In this document: positions 1 through 8,630 of the stretch, in pieces
How positions within the stretch are numbered: the stretch's first letter is position 1
How the letters are laid out: every line of letters starts with the position of its first letter
Assembly: GCA_031261285.1 (NCBI GenBank)
Contig: JAISKM010000065.1
Span: 1 to 35,379, forward strand
Length of the DNA: 35,379 bases
Source of the DNA: Candidatus Symbiothrix sp.
GTDB lineage: Bacteria > Bacteroidota > Bacteroidia > Bacteroidales > Azobacteroidaceae
Direction: 5' to 3'
Notes under the pieces: generated by a model
The model's input: the letters and a program-made list of their open reading frames with translations, nothing else
Told to the model about the DNA's origin: nothing
The model's database searches: none
Program-made: the position numbers and the translations under genes

Positions 1-298
1 CTTTAACACCATGATAACAACCATCTTTCTTTAATACTTTTGCCTGTAATGCATACCAAACAAAACTACCTGTAGTTGTTTCAACAAAAATGTCTAAATC
101 ACTACCAAATTCATCCTCCTTATATCCGGGATTAGCCCAAACTCCACAATTTTTATTGTGTAGCAATTTTGCAATAATACGATTTGTAATCCCAATTTCA
201 GGCACATTGACTCCAACTTGGTGATGATAAATTATTTCATACCATATTTCGGATGCAATCTCTTGAAATAATGCACACCTTGTTGTTTTTGAATTCAT
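1..298 (-). CDS. Partial CDS (C-terminus off the left edge); hypothetical protein, possible PD-(D/E)XK-like / DUF6615-like fold
   Basis: Minus-strand open frame from ATG at 298: MNSKTTRCALFQEIASEIWYEIIYHHQVGVNVPEIGITNRIIAKLLHNKNCGVWANPGYKEDEFGSDLDIFVETTTGSFVWYALQAKVLKKDGCYHGVK. The D-x-D ... QAK spacing resembles QxK-type nuclease motifs. Confidence 0.6.
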   Translation of the reverse strand, partial: MNSKTTRCALFQEIASEIWYEIIYHHQVGVNVPEIGITNRIIAKLLHNKNCGVWANPGYKEDEFGSDLDIFVETTTGSFVWYALQAKVLKKDGCYHGVK

Positions 299-327
299 AT
301 CCGTTTCTCCTCATCTATATTCATGCC

Positions 328-1194
328 TTATTTTGCAAATGCAGTCTTGTTTTTGACGCAACGAACACTAAATAAGTAATGTTTCCACTCAGAGTAATCG
401 TCAATGCCCCACCCGCTAAAAAAATCTCCAGGAGCATTGAAACTCCGGCAAAATGCCTTTGTCGTATTAACGTCATTCGGATACTCGTAGCGTGTAACGC
501 TAGTCCAAAAATACGCTTTAGTACCCCAGAAACGGTTTTTGTAATAATAATCTGCCTCACCGACCAGCAAAACATTGAATCCTCCATCATCCGCAGCTTT
601 CGAAAAACCATCTGTAGCATTTTTTTCGTCCAAGCTGATTGTTGATTTAAATGCTTGCCCACTACTAAAATAATATTCGAACGGTTCCGTCAATGTGCTA
701 TATTTAACCGGATTTGCAGCAATTTCGACCTCTAAAATATCCCACTCATCATCAGTTGGTAAGTGCCAATTAGATGGACAAATGCCTTGATTGGACATAC
801 TTTGATTTGAAAAATCTTCTAATACATTACCATTTTTGAAATTCATCGCAGCAGCCCAAGTATACAAAAAACCTAAACGACCACCATTGTAATTTTGTTT
901 TTTTCCGGCGGCTTGATCTAAGCCATTAGGTGAGTAATAATACGGAGCATAATCATAAAAAGGAGGACCATATGGAGTAGGCAAAGCATATTTAGCCATT
1001 GGTGGCTCATAAGATAAATTTTCAGTCATCCATTCGCCCGCATCACCAAAAGTAGCTGTATGATACACCTGACCATCACGAGTATCTTTAAGTATGCCAA
1101 TTTTGGCACTGCCGTTACCCTCATTGCCCTCATCAATCGTTGCACAAGATGTCATCAATAAGCACATCACTATTTGCCATACAATATTTTTCAT
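328..1194 (-). CDS. Lipoprotein with Fibrobacter succinogenes major paralogous (FISUMP) domain
   Basis: Signal peptide with lipobox-like LMTSCA; W-M-T-E-N-L, GICPSNWHLPTDDEWDILE and SVRCVKN C-terminus typical of FISUMP domains. Confidence 0.8.
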   Translation of the reverse strand: MKNIVWQIVMCLLMTSCATIDEGNEGNGSAKIGILKDTRDGQVYHTATFGDAGEWMTENLSYEPPMAKYALPTPYGPPFYDYAPYYYSPNGLDQAAGKKQNYNGGRLGFLYTWAAAMNFKNGNVLEDFSNQSMSNQGICPSNWHLPTDDEWDILEVEIAANPVKYSTLTEPFEYYFSSGQAFKSTISLDEKNATDGFSKAADDGGFNVLLVGEADYYYKNRFWGTKAYFWTSVTRYEYPNDVNTTKAFCRSFNAPGDFFSGWGIDDYSEWKHYLFSVRCVKNKTAFAK

Positions 1195-1222
1195 TTTATT
1201 TGTTTTTAAATTGTTGTTTTTT

Positions 1223-1354
1223 TTAGTAACTGTCAGTATATTTTAAGATGCGTCTTCCTATCTTAGCCAACTCATCATATTTATTGCAAATGTCATTTGC
1301 CGTTTGATTTAGATCAGTAACGACCTCATTGTATAATAATTTTTTGACTTTCAT
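1223..1354 (-). CDS. Possible small protein (43 aa) overlapping the 3' end of the upstream BspA-like gene
   Basis: Hand translation: MKVKKLLYNEVVTDLNQTANDICNKYDELAKIGRRILKYTDSY*. Below the length cutoff of the supplied ORF track. Confidence 0.25.
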   Translation of the reverse strand: MKVKKLLYNEVVTDLNQTANDICNKYDELAKIGRRILKYTDSY

Positions 1355-2627
1355 TATTCACTTTCACAATATAAACACCCTTATTCAAAAGAATCTCAGC
1401 ATTTCCGTTAATAGTTGATTGATAGACTTTTTGCCCTGAAATGTTGACTATCGAAATAAGCGTTGTCTCTTTTGTTGCAATCGCTATACCGTTTGCAATC
1501 GTATTGATTGCGATTTTGTCTTTACTTATTGTGTTGATTGCGGTGGCATCCTCCTCAATAATATTGACAAAATCGCCCCAACCGACGGCAAGCCAATAAG
1601 TACTATAAGAGCCTTTTGGAACATATAAATTTGCAAGTTGTTTTATTGTCACAGAAAATTCATAACTAGCTATTTTTGGTGGAGTTGGATTTTTGCAGTG
1701 TATTTCTGTTAATCCTGTACAGTCCTGAAAAGCACTAGGAAACGAAAAAGCTCCAATCGAAGTTACGCTAACAGGAATAATAATAGAAATTAAACCTGTA
1801 CACCTTTGAAATGCAGCAGCTCCAATTGAAGTCACGCTATTTGGAATCGTATAAGTAGTTGCTTTTGCATTAGGATAAGCGATTAAAGTGGTTCTGTCTT
1901 TATTGAACAATACGCCATCTATTGTAGAATAATTTGCATTTTCTCCTAAAACAATAAATTCTTTCAACCCTGTACAACCCCGAAAAGCAGTAGCTTCAAT
2001 CGAAGTTATATTCTTAGGAATTTTAATTGCAGTTAATTTCGTACAACTTTGAAAAGCACTACTTCCAATCGAAGTTACGCTATTTGGAATAATAACTGAT
2101 GTTAAACCCGTACACCCCTGAAAAGCACTACTTCCAATCGAGGTCACGCTATCTGGAATAATAACTGATGTTAACCCTGTACAACCCTGAAAAGCAGCTG
2201 TTTCAATCAAAATCAGACTATTTGGCAAAATCACAGAAGTTAATCTTGTACAATTATAAAAAGCAAATTCTCCAAAGGAATTATTAGAAGTAGAAGAAAA
2301 ATTATTGCCGGAATGATAATAAGCTCCTCCTCCGCTAATAATATTTGCGTCTGCTAAATTAAGAATTGTCAATTTCCCATTTGTTGCATTTCCTATATAA
2401 TCACGCCCAGCCATTTCACGAATATACCGTATGTCTATTCCATTCAAATTGCCAGTTAGCGTTAAATTGATAATTTGATATTTTTTGCTTTCTGCAATGA
2501 AAGAAGATAATGACCCTGCATTTTCTACATGAATAGTAATAGATGGGACATCTTGTGCCTGTAAATTGAATGATAGCAATAAACCGATTATTGCCAATAA
2601 TGATTTGAATGTTGTTTTTGTTTTCAT
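1326..2627 (-). CDS. BspA-like leucine-rich repeat surface protein with type IX secretion C-terminal sorting domain
   Basis: Repeats of GCTGLTSVIIPDSVTSIGSSAFQ; C-terminal ISIVNISGQKVYQSTINGNAEILLNKGVYIVKVNNESQKIIIQ; signal peptide. Confidence 0.9.
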   Translation of the reverse strand: MKTKTTFKSLLAIIGLLLSFNLQAQDVPSITIHVENAGSLSSFIAESKKYQIINLTLTGNLNGIDIRYIREMAGRDYIGNATNGKLTILNLADANIISGGGAYYHSGNNFSSTSNNSFGEFAFYNCTRLTSVILPNSLILIETAAFQGCTGLTSVIIPDSVTSIGSSAFQGCTGLTSVIIPNSVTSIGSSAFQSCTKLTAIKIPKNITSIEATAFRGCTGLKEFIVLGENANYSTIDGVLFNKDRTTLIAYPNAKATTYTIPNSVTSIGAAAFQRCTGLISIIIPVSVTSIGAFSFPSAFQDCTGLTEIHCKNPTPPKIASYEFSVTIKQLANLYVPKGSYSTYWLAVGWGDFVNIIEEDATAINTISKDKIAINTIANGIAIATKETTLISIVNISGQKVYQSTINGNAEILLNKGVYIVKVNNESQKIIIQ

Positions 2628-2652
2628 AAGAAACTTTTTTATTAAATTTATT

Positions 2653-3366
2653 TTATCTGCTTAATTTTGAAAGTTCAAGATTTAAGTATCCAATTACTTG
2701 TTGAGAAAAGTCTTCTATGGATTCGGATGATATATCTTTTCCTATCGCTGTAAAATTAAAAATACCATTTGATAATTGTGAGATGTGTATGATTATATGA
2801 ATGTATTTGCTCCTATCTTCTTGCTTGTATTCAATAGAAAATAAGTAATATTCTGTAGAGTGTATTTCTATTGACATATTATTATCAATATCACCTGCTA
2901 TTTTTGACCAAATACGACCCGCTAATTCTGCATATTTTCTATCATTAGGATTTTTAGAATTATATTTAGTTTTTAGATTATTCTCATTCTCAAAAGCATC
3001 AAGATTTTTTTCAAACACTTTTTCTAAGTTTTCGGATGTTTTGGATTCGCTATCCAATTTAAAGTTAATGAATGGGTTTTTATTAAACAATAATTTTTGC
3101 ATTTCAGGTGAATATTCTGAAGGAGAGTATAATTTTGCATGATGACAAACAACGAGATAAGCAAAAACACCAAGAAGCAATAGAGGAAATGCAATTATAA
3201 ACCAAATAACAGGAAGCCTCTCACTGTTTGTGGTTAAATAAGAAATATTTGAACTTAAAGTAATTGACCCTAAACCGTACAAAAGGGATATAAACAATGC
3301 AATTATTCCTAAAGGATTCCTTGTGAAATTCTTTGCAGACTTGACAAATTCAGATGTCTTATACAT
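2653..3366 (-). CDS. Hypothetical membrane protein with two predicted TM helices
   Basis: Preferred start MYKTSEFVKSAKN; two hydrophobic segments (LGIIALFISLLYGLGSITL, LPVIWFIIAFPLLLLGVFAYLVVC). The longer ORF to 3468 runs into the structured RNA terminator region. Confidence 0.65.
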   Translation of the reverse strand: MYKTSEFVKSAKNFTRNPLGIIALFISLLYGLGSITLSSNISYLTTNSERLPVIWFIIAFPLLLLGVFAYLVVCHHAKLYSPSEYSPEMQKLLFNKNPFINFKLDSESKTSENLEKVFEKNLDAFENENNLKTKYNSKNPNDRKYAELAGRIWSKIAGDIDNNMSIEIHSTEYYLFSIEYKQEDRSKYIHIIIHISQLSNGIFNFTAIGKDISSESIEDFSQQVIGYLNLELSKLSR

Positions 3367-3415
3367 ATCTATAGTTTTTCCACCGTCCTGTCCCCTCGTT
3401 CGGCAATTTTTAAAT

Positions 3416-3650
3416 AAAAAAGAAGCATGGGATCTGTTATATCTTATTCCGGTTAGAGGCTCTGACAAAGCCTGACGATGGAATAAGCAAACGGTCCCAT
3501 GCCTCTTGTTTACAAAGACATGGAATATTTGCCTATCACCCTCATCGTCATTTTGAAACTGTCAGATTTCTAACCGAGGATAATATTATAAATACTTCTA
3601 ATCTAAAATGTCCTTCCGAAGTCCAACGCTTTGAACGTTCGGAATTGCAA
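3416..3650 (-). ncRNA. Structured RNA element, copy 1 (leader/attenuator or small RNA)
   Basis: Minus-strand promoter TACCTTTG at 3651-3658; 5' hairpin 3616-3642 (CCGAA...TTCGG); GACAT 3608-3612; A = 3543-3576 (CGGTTAG-aaa-TCTGACA-gtttcaaaa-TGACGATG); A' = 3450-3480 (CATCGTCA-ggctt-TGTCAGA-gcct-CTAACCG); B/B' = 3480-3502 / 3425-3450 (GCATGGGA...TCCCATGC, TTATTCC/GGAATAA); U-tract 3416-3421. Confidence 0.75.
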
Positions 3651-3658
3651 CAAAGGTA
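3651..3658 (-). promoter_or_regulatory. Bacteroidetes -7 element (TACCTTTG) for RNA element copy 1
   Basis: Matches TAnnTTTG consensus; just upstream of the structured leader. Confidence 0.6.
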
Positions 3659-3810
3659 GAAGTATTTTTTTAATCTACAAAATGTTTTAATGAAAAAATG
3701 GAATATTGAAAAAAATAAATGCGAAAATAATAGACCTCAAGAGTGAAAATTTGCCGATTTCAAGAAAAAAGACTACTTTTGTGGACTATTTAAAAAGTCA
3801 AACGTGCGTG

Positions 3811-4890
3811 ATGGAAAAAGATGCAAAAATAGTTGTTGCCGGACATTTGGGCTTGGTGGGTTCTGCCATACTCCGTAATTTGCAGGAAAAGGGATACACT
3901 AATTTCATTACCCGCTCATCGAAAGAGTTGAATTTATTGGATCAAAAAGCCGTTTTTGATTTTTTTCAAAAAGAAAAACCGGATTACGTTTTCCTGGCTG
4001 CAGCCAAGGTGGGCGGGATTATCGCCAACAGCACGTATCGCGGACAATTCATTTATGAAAATCTGCAAATACAAACTAATGTCATTCACGCATCCTATTT
4101 GAACGGTGTAAAAAAATTGTTGTTTCTCGGTTCCACTTGCATCTACCCCGGCGAAGCACCGCAACCGATGCCCGAAAATTGCTTGTTGACGTCACCTTTG
4201 GAGTACACGAACGAGCCTTATGCCATCGCGAAAATTGCCGGCATCAAGCTGTGCGAAAGCTACAATATTCAATACGGCACAAACTATATCGCTGTGATGC
4301 CGACCAATTTATATGGACCGAATGATAATTTTGATTTGGAAAAATCGCACGTGCTGCCCGCTTTAGTACGGAAAGTGCATTTGGCAAAAAGCCTGATGAA
4401 TGATGATTGGGAGGCTATTCGTCACGATTTTAACAAGCTGCCGGTCGAAGGCGTGTCGGGAAAAGACTCCGAAGCAGCCATCACCGAAAAATTGGATAAA
4501 TACGGCATTAAAAAAGAGAGCGTGGAAATTTGGGGAACAGGCAAACCGTTGCGCGAATTTCTTTGGAGCGAAGAAATGGCAGATGCCTGCGTGTATATCA
4601 TGGAACATGTCGATTTTAACGATTTGAAACCGGCAGGCAAAGAAATCCGGAATACCCACATCAACATCGGTACGGGGAAAGAAATTTCCATCGCCGGCTT
4701 AGCGAAAATAATCGCGAAAACCGTCGGATACACAGGGAAATTCAATTTTAACGCCGATAAGCCGGACGGCACCATGCGTAAATTGACCGACGTCACCAAG
4801 TTGCACAACTTGGGCTGGCATCATCAAATTGAGATAGAAGAGGGAGTTGAAAAATTATATAAATGGTACACATTGTCATTCCGTGCTTGA
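3811..4890 (+). CDS. fcl: GDP-L-fucose synthase (NAD-dependent epimerase/dehydratase)
   Basis: Extended SDR: VVAGHLGLVGSAI, FLAAAKVGGI, LGSTCIYP, YAIAKIAG; GMER family. ORF opens at 3706 but the likely start is ATG 3811 (MEKDAKIVVAG). Confidence 0.93.
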   Translation: MEKDAKIVVAGHLGLVGSAILRNLQEKGYTNFITRSSKELNLLDQKAVFDFFQKEKPDYVFLAAAKVGGIIANSTYRGQFIYENLQIQTNVIHASYLNGVKKLLFLGSTCIYPGEAPQPMPENCLLTSPLEYTNEPYAIAKIAGIKLCESYNIQYGTNYIAVMPTNLYGPNDNFDLEKSHVLPALVRKVHLAKSLMNDDWEAIRHDFNKLPVEGVSGKDSEAAITEKLDKYGIKKESVEIWGTGKPLREFLWSEEMADACVYIMEHVDFNDLKPAGKEIRNTHINIGTGKEISIAGLAKIIAKTVGYTGKFNFNADKPDGTMRKLTDVTKLHNLGWHHQIEIEEGVEKLYKWYTLSFRA

Positions 4891-4960
4891 CACGGAATCC
4901 CCTGAATAAACGCGGGGGATTGCGGATCATCCTGGACTTGATTCAGGACCTCCAATGACA
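4874..4960. repeat. Interspersed palindromic repeat with TGTCATT...AATGACA ends
   Basis: tgtcattccgtgcttgacacggaatcccctgaataaacgcgggggattgcgg...ccaatgaca; contains nested palindromes and overlaps the fcl stop codon. Confidence 0.7.
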
Positions 4961-4977
4961 GCAATAAAAACATTTTC

Positions 4978-6129
4978 ATGGGAAAAACAGCATTGATTAC
5001 CGGAATTACCGGACAAGACGGCGCCTATTTGGCTGAATATTTGATTAAAAAAGGCTATACGGTGCACGGCATCAAGCGGCGGGCATCTTTGTTTAATACC
5101 GATCGGATCGACCATTTATATCAAGATCCGCAATTGGATAATCGCAATTTGATTCTCCATTATGGCGACATGACCGATTCGCTCAATATCACCAACATCA
5201 TTGGCGATGTAAAACCCGATGAAATCTATAATCTGGCAGCACAAAGTCATGTGAAAGTCAGTTTTGACACGCCCGAATATACCGCCAACGTCGACGGTTT
5301 GGGTACGCTCCGTATCCTGGAAGCCGTTCGTTTGCTCGGTTTGACGGAGAAAAGCCGTATCTATCAGGCGTCAACCTCCGAATTGTATGGCTTGGTGCAA
5401 GAAATTCCCCAAAAAGAAACGACTCCTTTTTATCCGCGCAGTCCTTATGCCGTAGCTAAAATGTATGCCTATTGGATCACCGTCAACTACCGGGAAGCCT
5501 ACAATATGTTTGCTTGCAATGGCATTTTATTCAACCATGAATCGCCGTTGCGGGGTGAAACATTTGTCACCAGAAAAGTGACGCGAGCACTTTCGCGCAT
5601 TGCCTTAGGCATTCAGAATGACATTTACATGGGCAATCTGTCGAGCAAACGCGATTGGGGACACGCCAAAGATTACATCAAAGCGATGTATCTGATTTTG
5701 CAACAGGACGCTCCGGACGATTATGTCATTGCGACCGGTGTCACCACCACGATTCGTGATTTTATTACGATGGCGTTCAAAGAAATCGGCGTCACTGTAG
5801 CTTTCAAAGGCGACGGGGCAAACGAAACAGGCGAGATTGTAAGCATTGACGAGGCTGTGTTCGGCACAAAAATAGGCGAAACATATCTGGCTCCCCTGAA
5901 AAAACGGCTTGGCGAAAAAATCATTAAAGTAGATCCCAAATACTTCAGACCGACAGAAGTGGAATTGTTGATAGGCGATGCGACTAAAGCACGCACCAAA
6001 CTGTCATGGGAACCGCAATACACCTTGGAAACGCTCATCAAAGATATGATGCAAAGTGATGTCAAGGAAATGAAAAAAGAAGCCTATTTGAAAGAAGGCG
6101 GCTATCGCATCCTGAATTATTTTGAATAA
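4978..6129 (+). CDS. gmd: GDP-mannose 4,6-dehydratase
   Basis: [78 protein letters not shown]. Confidence 0.97.
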   Translation: MGKTALITGITGQDGAYLAEYLIKKGYTVHGIKRRASLFNTDRIDHLYQDPQLDNRNLILHYGDMTDSLNITNIIGDVKPDEIYNLAAQSHVKVSFDTPEYTANVDGLGTLRILEAVRLLGLTEKSRIYQASTSELYGLVQEIPQKETTPFYPRSPYAVAKMYAYWITVNYREAYNMFACNGILFNHESPLRGETFVTRKVTRALSRIALGIQNDIYMGNLSSKRDWGHAKDYIKAMYLILQQDAPDDYVIATGVTTTIRDFITMAFKEIGVTVAFKGDGANETGEIVSIDEAVFGTKIGETYLAPLKKRLGEKIIKVDPKYFRPTEVELLIGDATKARTKLSWEPQYTLETLIKDMMQSDVKEMKKEAYLKEGGYRILNYFE

Positions 6130-6147
6130 AAACGTTTACCGGCAGTG

Positions 6148-7653
6148 TCACACTTTCACAACTTCGGCACTCGTAGTTTTAAGTTGCGGCATTGCCATTC
6201 CGATACTTGCGCCGGTGTAAGTGGGGTCGCAGACAATAAATTTGTTGCCCTTGATCGTCAAATAATCGCCTTGTATCGTTTCGTTAAAGTGCACTGCCGT
6301 CGCCAAATGTCCCGGATAGTGCAGCAAAACGACGTCCAAATGCAGCAAATCTTTCACCAAATTGGCAAACAGAATGGAGCGATCTTCACAATCGTTGGCA
6401 GGGTAAAAGAAACTTTCATCGGCAAATAGCGGACGTTCATAACCGAATTGTTGTTCGTCGGTTTGATAGTTGAAAGCCGTTTGCACGAACTGTAGCAATA
6501 TATTGGCGGCATCGCGTTCGCTTTTACCGGCTATCTGTTGCTGTAGTGCCGGATATAAATCCTGTTTGAGTTGTTCGCTCAGGGAAGCCTGGGCATAGAG
6601 GTTCCACTCATTACTCAACGGATAATTCTTGTAAAAATCAATGAGATTTTTGTTGGTTGAAACAGTTACGCGAAGGTCGCGATTGTATTTGGACGTGAAT
6701 GTTTTTGTTGGCGTAGCAACAACCGGAAAATTAGGTTGCGTGATTTTCAGCGAAGCCGGTTGCTCTTTTGGAAACTCGTGATTAAGTACATTAAATTGTC
6801 CGCCTTTGAACGATTTGTCCAGCACGTAATAGTTCAATCCATTGATTGGGATGTAAACGTATTGATACATCGTTTCCTGAAACGGCACGAGCAGCACTAA
6901 TTTATTTTCAATGCGTGCGATGCGTACTTTGTAGCCCGATTGTGAGAGAATAAACATCTGCATCAAAACGGCTTCATTGCACGGTTTTCCAAACTGTTTT
7001 TCCGACATCGTTTTCAACAGTTCCATATAGCCCCAGTCGCTGAGATTGAGTTCTTTGCGCAAGGTTAAGCAATCGTTTAGCAGGTCGTTGTAGCGACTAT
7101 CCGATAATGTTTCCCACGCATCTGCTACGCTATTTTCCGAAGCATCACGCAACAAAAAGCGGTGTGAAGCATCCAAACTCACTTTACCTTCAGAGCCGTA
7201 ATATGAAAACGTGAACCGGGGCTTCACAGGAGATGTCTTCGCTCCCTGCGGTTGGTCGACAGGACGTGGTGTGGGTGGAATCGGAGCTATGGGCTGCGGT
7301 TGTACAACCGGCACAGTGGGCAACGGTTTGATTTCCTTGAACGGAACCGGGTCAATCGTTGGCTTTCTATCAGGTGTTGGCTCCACTTTGGGTGGAATCA
7401 CAGGCTTCGGCTCTTTCGGGATAGGAATGCCTTGAAACGCCTGAAAACTCTCCCAAGATTGACGCACATAGTCTGCAAATTCGGCATTCGCTTTGTCACG
7501 GTAGTCGTTAAATTCCTTGACAGATTGGTCACGAAAACCTGTATATTCTTGTTGTGCCTGTTTTCTGTATTGCTCAAAATCATCTTGAGCATAAACACTT
7601 GTAAACGAGCAAATAAAGAGTAGAAATAAAATATTTATTTTCATTTTAATCAC
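6148..7653 (-). CDS. Exported protein with proline-rich linker and transglutaminase-like domain
   Basis: Signal peptide; PIPKEPKPVIPPKVEPTP proline-rich region; Cys-His-Asp candidates NDCEDRS, GHLATAVHF, CDPTYTGAS. Confidence 0.7.
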   Translation of the reverse strand: MIKMKINILFLLFICSFTSVYAQDDFEQYRKQAQQEYTGFRDQSVKEFNDYRDKANAEFADYVRQSWESFQAFQGIPIPKEPKPVIPPKVEPTPDRKPTIDPVPFKEIKPLPTVPVVQPQPIAPIPPTPRPVDQPQGAKTSPVKPRFTFSYYGSEGKVSLDASHRFLLRDASENSVADAWETLSDSRYNDLLNDCLTLRKELNLSDWGYMELLKTMSEKQFGKPCNEAVLMQMFILSQSGYKVRIARIENKLVLLVPFQETMYQYVYIPINGLNYYVLDKSFKGGQFNVLNHEFPKEQPASLKITQPNFPVVATPTKTFTSKYNRDLRVTVSTNKNLIDFYKNYPLSNEWNLYAQASLSEQLKQDLYPALQQQIAGKSERDAANILLQFVQTAFNYQTDEQQFGYERPLFADESFFYPANDCEDRSILFANLVKDLLHLDVVLLHYPGHLATAVHFNETIQGDYLTIKGNKFIVCDPTYTGASIGMAMPQLKTTSAEVVKV

Positions 7654-7761
7654 TTATCTATTCCGGGCGAAACTGTATATCGCTTGAATATTCTTCACTG
7701 ATAACATATCCTGTGTCATATTGTATATATTTTAACTATTCTTAGTATGTTTTTTACATCG

Positions 7762-7769
7762 CAAAGGTA
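7762..7769 (-). promoter_or_regulatory. Bacteroidetes -7 element (TACCTTTG) upstream of the transglutaminase-like gene
   Basis: tacctttgcg on the minus strand in the AT-rich intergenic region. Confidence 0.55.
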
Positions 7770-7829
7770 ATACAAATTTTTGAATTTTCAAACTTTTGGC
7801 AATTAGTTTCAAACATTCATCATACAAAA

Positions 7830-8615
7830 TCAATCCCCCAACAGCGGCTGTGGCTTCACCTGTTGTGCTTTCGGCACAGGCGAATGTTTCGGACTACCGC
7901 CACCGAAAGCGATGCCGAGTTTGATGCCAATTGCATAGCCCACATCCATATAGATGCCTGTGTAAAGCGCGTTTTTCTCTGAAAGTTGCCATTTGGCACC
8001 GGCTTCTGCAGACAACATAAAAACTGTTTTAATGTCTAATTTGTCTGATAAAGAGACATCGTTTAGCGTTTCAAAACCGTGGTTGGGCATATTGGGATAG
8101 GTTTGTTTGGTGTAATCCGAATAGCCGGTGGTTGTCATTGTGGCAACGGTTTGCTTGTAGGTGGCAGAGAGCGGGATGCCTACTTTGCCGCCTGCGCCCA
8201 AGTAAAAAGCCGATTTACTGCTGATGGGTACTTGAACTTGCAACATCAAAGGGAGTTGCAACAGCATAGCGGTTTGTTTTTCTTCCACGCCGGCATAATG
8301 GGTGCGCAGGTAGAAATTGCCTTGCAATCCCGGAGGCGTTTCTATCAGTTGTTCGGTATTTTGGTCGTTTAAAGTCAGCGAACCGTTGTAGAGAGCCATC
8401 TCTAAGCCTGTGGAAAGTCCGGCATTGGATGAGAAGAAGTAGGTGTAATCCACGCCCAGATTGCCACCGATGCTTGATTTGACTGTTTCTTTTTCAAATT
8501 TGAACATGGAGTTTCCACCACCGGCGTGGATGCGCCATTCGCTGCCATATTGCTTTTGTGCAACCGCTGCGTGGGTGCAAATGAGTAAACCTATTAGTGT
8601 AATTATATTTTTCAT
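7830..8615 (-). CDS. Outer-membrane beta-barrel family protein
   Basis: Signal peptide (TLIGLLICTHAAVAQ); alternating amphipathic strands, EWRIHAGGGNSMFKF, GVDYTYFFSSNAGLSTGLEMALY, LPLMLQVQVP. Confidence 0.7.
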   Translation of the reverse strand: MKNIITLIGLLICTHAAVAQKQYGSEWRIHAGGGNSMFKFEKETVKSSIGGNLGVDYTYFFSSNAGLSTGLEMALYNGSLTLNDQNTEQLIETPPGLQGNFYLRTHYAGVEEKQTAMLLQLPLMLQVQVPISSKSAFYLGAGGKVGIPLSATYKQTVATMTTTGYSDYTKQTYPNMPNHGFETLNDVSLSDKLDIKTVFMLSAEAGAKWQLSEKNALYTGIYMDVGYAIGIKLGIAFGGGSPKHSPVPKAQQVKPQPLLGD

Positions 8616-8630
8616 CGTAATTCGTAATTT

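Noticed and set aside
328-1194. FISUMP protein as a diversity-generating retroelement target
   Set aside because: No reverse transcriptase, template repeat or matching variable repeat was seen in the window.
3367-3468. N-terminal extension of the 271-aa ORF (MSEPLTGIRYNRSHASFLFKNCRTRGQDGGKTID)
   Set aside because: This stretch translates the terminator hairpin and U-tract of RNA element copy 1; a start at 3366 fits better.
3706-3810. 35-codon upstream extension of fcl
   Set aside because: The SDR fold starts at MEKDAKIVVAG; the upstream residues are AT-rich and non-homologous looking.
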